From: Isohypsibius dastychi
Lineage: Eukaryota; Tardigrada; Eutardigrada; Parachela; Isohypsibiidae
NCBI GenBank assembly: GCA_034696485.1
Contig: JAQIWT010001110.1
Coordinates: forward strand, 1-12,419
Direction: 5' to 3'
DNA length: 12,419 bases
The stretch's first letter is position 1. Each line of letters starts with the position of its first letter. The position numbers and the translations under genes are program-made. Below the pieces are notes generated by a model. The model ran no database searches. It saw only the letters and a program-made list of their open reading frames with translations, and was not told the DNA's origin. This document shows positions 8,901 through 12,419 of the stretch, in pieces.

Positions 8901-9813
8901 GAAACTTCGATGGGGACTTCTTTGGGCATGGAGGGGAGGAAGTAGACCATGAATGTAAAGACGCCTTGAACCAGGAGTGCGACGATGAGAACGAGACGAT
9001 GGGCGCTTAGCTTGTCAGCGATAATCCCAACCACGGGCTTGGATAATAATCCGACAAAAGGAAGAATCCCGTTTATCACTCCGATTTCGCCGGATGTGAA
9101 GCCCAGCTCGTAGGCGAAAACTGGCAGCCATGGAACAATACATGCCAACCCTGAAAATAACAACCAAATGTGAATATCAGTAGAAAAACTAAAAATCAAA
9201 TCGAACCGGAAGTTGCTTCTGCAATGGTTCTAAATCAAGACCGATTTTTATTATAATTGCTCAATTATTTTTAATACAGCTATTTTCATCTGTGCATTTG
9301 AAGTTTGATGAGCGTGTTTTCAAAAAACTGACCGGGATTTTTTGATTGTAAAATCATTCTCAAAGCCAGCGTCATTAATTTATAATATTTTCTGAAATCC
9401 ACCAAAACTGAATTCGGCATCAACCGAATCACCACAGACAGTCTTCCAGCAAAATCAAAATTCTTCGTCATCATTCGCTTGATTAAAACTCAATTCTTCT
9501 TGTTGAAAAACATGATCCAAAACCATTCCCAGATGCCCCTCGGTAAATATCATTCCAAAAAAGGCACAACCGGAAGTGGCCTCATTAACAAGGATTATGA
9601 TTCCCAACGGTGGAGAGCTTTCAGTTTATGCTTTTCGGAATTAAGTCAGTGATCCAGACGTGGAAATTAGAGTAGACAAGTCACGGACGGATTAATTTTT
9701 AAGGTACAAGCACCAGGTCAAGGCCAGATGTCTGATCTACATTCCTCACCTCCGAAATAGAAAAAGAAGTAGGTCTTCAACGGGAGCAGAGCTTTGTTGA
9801 TCTTGCAGAGCAT
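5963..9813 (-). CDS. MFS transporter, MFSD6-like (MFS_1_like), five exons, complete
   Basis: Minus-strand exons 9813-9750, 9150-8187, 7726-7326, 7008-6940 and 6159-5963 join in phases 1, 2, 1, 1 and give 564 residues. It opens MLCKINKALLPLKTYFFFYFG and continues GLACIVPWLPVFAYELGF, the typical first membrane segment of MFSD6-type proteins. About 12 hydrophobic segments are seen: roughly 14-35, 44-66, 73-94, 220-243, 262-280, 294-315, 344-362, 372-396, 404-423, 429-453, 462-489 and 495-518. A motif-A-like GIIADKLSAHR follows segment 2, and NVAPPGGVATMQGVLGGLY near 455-473 matches the C-terminal half of the family. Residues 95-217 form a large loop with six Cys and five sequons, presumably extracellular. 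The tail is hydrophilic and ends SEKERLTT. The substrate is unknown. It converges with the modular glycoprotein gene and diverges from the cyclin gene. Family call is firm by motifs; subfamily is likely. Confidence 0.85.
6160..6939 (-). other. 780-base intron of the transporter gene
   Basis: Lies between donor a|gtaagg and acceptor tttatctgcag on the minus strand. It contains two short open stretches (6245-6451 minus, 6735-6971 plus) with no recognisable motif and AT-rich composition like the other introns. No feature is supported. Confidence 0.6.
7009..7325 (-). other. 317-base intron of the transporter gene
   Basis: Bounded on the minus strand by ttc g|gtatga and ttttttcag|ga. The sequence is AT-rich; nothing recognisable is seen. 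Confidence 0.65.
7727..8186 (-). other. 460-base intron of the transporter gene
   Basis: Bounded on the minus strand by ttc ag|gtaaaa and tttctgtag|c. It contains an AT dinucleotide stretch near 7850-7871 and an 11-base C run at 8013-8023. The long plus-strand open stretch over it is antisense to the transporter exon and intron and is low-complexity, so it is not a gene. Confidence 0.6.
8013..8023. repeat. C11 homopolymer
   Basis: Eleven consecutive C in a transporter intron (a G run on that gene's sense strand). Confidence 0.8.
9151..9749 (-). other. 599-base first intron of the transporter gene
   Basis: Bounded on the minus strand by gga g|gtgagg and ttattttcag|gg. It carries two copies of ACCGGAAGT (9205-9213 and 9569-9577), a candidate ETS-type element. 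No exon-like open frame is convincing. Confidence 0.55.
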
Positions 9814-9860
9814 TTTCCGGTTCGAAAACGTCGATTTTGGAGACCAAAACACGATGGCAA

Positions 9861-9863
9861 ACT
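9861..9863 (-). promoter_or_regulatory. Possible trans-splice or 5'-UTR acceptor 48 bases before the transporter start
   Basis: On the minus strand, gattatttcag|ttt sits 48 bases upstream of ATG 9813, which has a good context (cggaaaATG). The 16 intervening codons are open, so this could instead be the start of a coding exon continued from farther upstream. The family's usual start close to the first membrane segment favours the ATG. In a nematode such an acceptor just upstream of the first ATG is often a spliced-leader site. Confidence 0.35.
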
Positions 9864-10102
9864 GAAATAATCAGAAAAGCAGCGAGATTTTTCCGAAAAA
9901 GTTCCTCAAAGGAATTCGGCTGTTCCAGTTTCCCAAATGCATCACATCGGCAGGTCAGACTAGTCCAGCGTGGCTGATATATTATCGGGATAACAATTTG
10001 GTGGTGATATCAGAAGTTGACAGAAATGACCGAGATAAATGAACAAACTCACGCTCGCTCCCTCGAGATGATTTTGATTTCTAAAAACTGCTGTAACTAG
10101 CA

Positions 10103-10147
10103 CCCCCCCCCCCCAACGAAAGATCAGTCACCCCCTCCCCCCCCCCC
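10103..10147. repeat. Paired C-rich tracts (C12 and C11) in the divergent spacer
   Basis: C runs at 10103-10114 and 10137-10147, the second preceded by ccccct. On the minus strand these are closely spaced G runs that could form a quadruplex near both promoters. Confidence 0.75.
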
Positions 10148-10293
10148 AAATCTTTTTCGTTCTTCTTGTTTTGTTTGATTCAAACAAGTCCAACTTTGGT
10201 TTCGTTTCTGTGCTCTTTCCCGTCGAGTTCGTCGTGCTCTGTGACATCAGTTGAAGATAATCAGTCGAAGTTCGGAATTCTGGAATGCGGTAG

Positions 10294-12419
10294 ATGTTGG
10301 AGTGCAATGGAATGTCATCGTCTAACGGGCGGCTTTTCCTGGATGCTCCTGCCAGTTCTTCCCTTCTTCTTGCCCGTGGATCTTTTGGGAAAGTCGTCAG
10401 TCCAAAGAGTTCCAACGTGGAAAAATGTGCAGAACCGTTTTTTAAACCGGAGCGGTGCGCGCTGGATCGCGACGCCATCTTTGAGCTGTTTTCCGATTAT
10501 TTGGATTTGAGAAATCAAGAGGTAGATTTTTGTGTCGCATTGTTTGGACTGATCTAAATCTGGGTGGGACTTTCGTTTTTCGTAGTCTTATTTGATTGAT
10601 GATTTAGGTAAAAGAGGAGCCATTTGTCTGTCCAGCAACGCCACATCCAAATCATGTTTATTCGGACGACTTCCGGTTGGAGGTGATTGACTGGATTTAC
10701 GAGATCTCCCGTGACTTTCATGCTGAAAATCTGGTGACGCATTTGAGCATCCAGACGATCGACGCAGTTGCTCCGTAATATTCGATAATATTCTTTGAAA
10801 AAAATGAATATATTGTCGAAGTTGTTGCAGAAAATATGGCTTAATATAATAAAATAATGTCTAAAATGTATGCTTGTATGTTGTATGACGTTATTTTGTC
10901 TAATTCATTCTGCATTTTTCTTTTTGATTTTAGGTATTTGGCTGCATGGAAAAAGGCAGATTCTGGTGAATATGTCAAAGACGAACAGGAGACATCCTTG
11001 GTTCAGCTGATCGGCGCTTGTGCGATGAACGTGTTAACGTAAGATTATTTTTGATTTATACTATTTCAAGAAAAATTCTATTTCTGGTTATTTCTAGGAA
11101 AATCCACGCGGATTATTCGGAGTTGTTTGAACAAGTGCATCGTGCCGGATCGACTTTTTCACTCGAAGAGGTCCTTGTTATTTCTTTTTCAATTTATTAA
11201 CATATTTTCAGAAAATATCTCTCTTGCAAAACATCTTCATATCCTTGTGAACTTTTCAGGCAGAATATGTCGAATTCGCCATAATGAAAATCGCGAACCC
11301 CGGATTTTCCAGGCCATCTGTGATGTCCTTTTTACGGATTTATTCCAAAATTATTCAACTCCCAAAACGATTTGGCTGGCTTATGACGGTTTGCTCTCAT
11401 TGTTTTTAATTTTTGGTAGCCCGTATGTCTGATTGGATTTTCTTACTTACAGTTTCTCGCAGATTTGGTATTGATTCATGGTCGCCATCTGCCACCTGCT
11501 CGTTTTTGTATCTATGCCGCAGCGGTGTATGTTCTTGCGGTTGGCATTATCAATTATCGAGAAGGAACTCTGTTGGACCCCTGGGTAAAACGTGTAAAAT
11601 AATGATTTAAAATAAGTGGTTTAGAAACAAATAAACAAAATTGAAACTGTATTATTTCTTCACTTTTTCGTGAACCTAATTGTTTTACTCAATTCTTTTT
11701 TCCGGATTTCATAGTTTTGCTGTTCATTGTGATTAGAATTTGTCCGCCTTTTTGCTATTCGTTACCTTGTTTGTTTTTGGATTTTCTGATTTTTGTCGTT
11801 TTATTTTGATTTGATTCGGTTTTTGATCTGATTTCGGTTTAATTTGTTAGTTATGTTCCATTTTTTGTATGTTTTATAAGTAAGTTTTCGGACAAATTCT
11901 GTCTTACCGGAAGTCGTGATTGGCTGCTTTGGTTGTTTTTTGTTGTAGCTCTTTTTTCTAGAATTTTCTGACTATTGATTGCTATAGTACGATAGTTGTC
12001 ATAATATCTGATTAATTCCATTTTATAATTTTATTTCGTAGAAATTCGAGAATAACTCTAGAAGCCGTGATGCGTGCCATCGAATTTCTGAATTTCTGAT
12101 GCAGAATAAAGTAATCATGATTTTGTTTATAGCCGGTGGATCTAGCCAAATTCTCCCGGATAGACTTTGTTGGTGAAACGGGGGCATTGCTAGAGGAGAT
12201 CATCTTCGATATTTACGCGCTTCACAAAGAGCATTCCCCTCGAACCGATGACTGCAAACTTCCGGCATTTCTGGATAAGTACCGAAGTTTGAAGTAATTT
12301 CTCAATCTACCGTTAATTCATTCTTGGTTAAATTCATGTCCTTTTCTTAGCTGTTTACAAGTCGCGGGTTTTGCGCTAATGCCGATAACGGAGCTTCAGA
12401 ATATGCTGGCTCATCTAAA
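10294..12419 (+). CDS. Divergent cyclin (A/B-type cyclin box), eight exons, 3' end cut by the window
   Basis: Exons 10294-10521, 10608-10774, 10934-11038, 11098-11170, 11260-11388, 11453-11584, 12133-12293 and 12351-12419 join in phase throughout and give about 354 residues before the edge. The start is ATG 10294, directly after an in-frame TAG; a second Met at residue 7 is possible. FRLEVIDWIYEI (98-109) aligns with the cyclin MRAILVDW segment, keeping Arg99, Asp104 and Trp105. LVQLIGACAMNVLTK (154-168) and YVEFAIMKI follow, keeping the Lys168 and Glu196 that contact the CDK in cyclins. SRPSVMSFLRIYSKI and LADLVLIHGRHLPPARFC mark entry to the second cyclin fold. The role is presumably CDK activation in the cell cycle, but the class is not certain. 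Glu101 replaces a hydrophobic patch residue. An RLFL (RxxL) near residue 14 is only a minimal D-box. Confidence 0.82.
11585..12132 (+). other. 548-base intron of the cyclin gene
   Basis: The longest intron of the cyclin gene, from tgg|gtaaaa to tttatag|ccg, phase 0. It is T-rich, with one ACCGGAAGT at 11906-11914. No alternative exon that keeps phase was recognised. Confidence 0.6.

Larger units (their letters stand above)
9814..10293. promoter_or_regulatory. Shared spacer between divergent transporter and cyclin genes
   Basis: Only 480 bases separate the two start codons, so both promoters and 5' UTRs probably lie here. Visible elements are a gatatatta TATA-like word near 9974-9983 and two C runs at 10103-10114 and 10137-10147 within 45 bases of each other. 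A pyrimidine-rich stretch (10194-10230) lies before the cyclin start. The assignment of promoter function is positional only. Confidence 0.45.

Noticed and set aside
10128-10510. Open frames on both strands over the cyclin 5' region
   Set aside because: They are shadows of the real first exon in other frames; only the frame starting at 10294 continues in phase into a cyclin box.
11212-11260. Alternative acceptor attttcag|aaa before cyclin exon 5
   Set aside because: In the required phase it meets a TGA after 12 codons; the downstream acttttcag at 11259 keeps the frame and the cyclin alignment.

Overview
This window looks like compact nuclear DNA from a small invertebrate. Protein-coding exons are split by mostly short GT-AG introns, the shortest clear one 52 bases. 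The acceptors cluster around TTTTNAG (ttttcag, tttctag, ttttag), there are AATAAA poly(A) signals, and no bacterial-style operon or ribosome-binding layout is present. That acceptor consensus, the small introns and the scattered long G/C homopolymers fit a nematode best. A tardigrade or another small ecdysozoan cannot be excluded from sequence alone.

Three genes are supported. (1) Bases 312-5629, plus strand: most of a large, heavily N-glycosylated extracellular-type protein. It is built from at least nine diverged tandem modules of about 100-150 residues. Nearly every module is bounded by phase-1 introns and ends in a W(x)3-4-G signature right at the splice site. No signal peptide or initiator is seen, so the gene starts to the left of the window or in an unrecognised exon. 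It ends in a half-module at 5629. I do not recognise the family. (2) Bases 5963-9813, minus strand: a complete five-exon MFS transporter of 564 residues resembling the MFSD6 / MFS_1_like group, with 12 membrane segments and a large Cys- and sequon-rich loop. (3) Bases 10294-12419, plus strand: a divergent cyclin, eight exons, cut off by the right edge. It keeps the hallmark Arg, Asp-Trp, Lys and Glu of the cyclin box but has an altered MRAIL patch.

Genes 1 and 2 converge tail to tail, with poly(A) signals that imply overlapping 3' ends around 5744-5838. Genes 2 and 3 diverge from a 480-base spacer that probably holds both promoters. The exon joins given for the transporter and the cyclin keep phase at every junction. 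The joins in gene 1 also keep phase, but one intron (1402-1804) contains what may be a decayed module.

The most unusual content is the uncharacterised module array. Next come six exact copies of ACCGGAAGT (an ETS/GABP-type core) within 3.3 kb over the transporter-cyclin pair, and the atypical cyclin docking patch. No mobile element, CRISPR array, rRNA or credible intact tRNA was found. Function is unassigned for gene 1; the cyclin and transporter calls are by motif recognition, without any database search.
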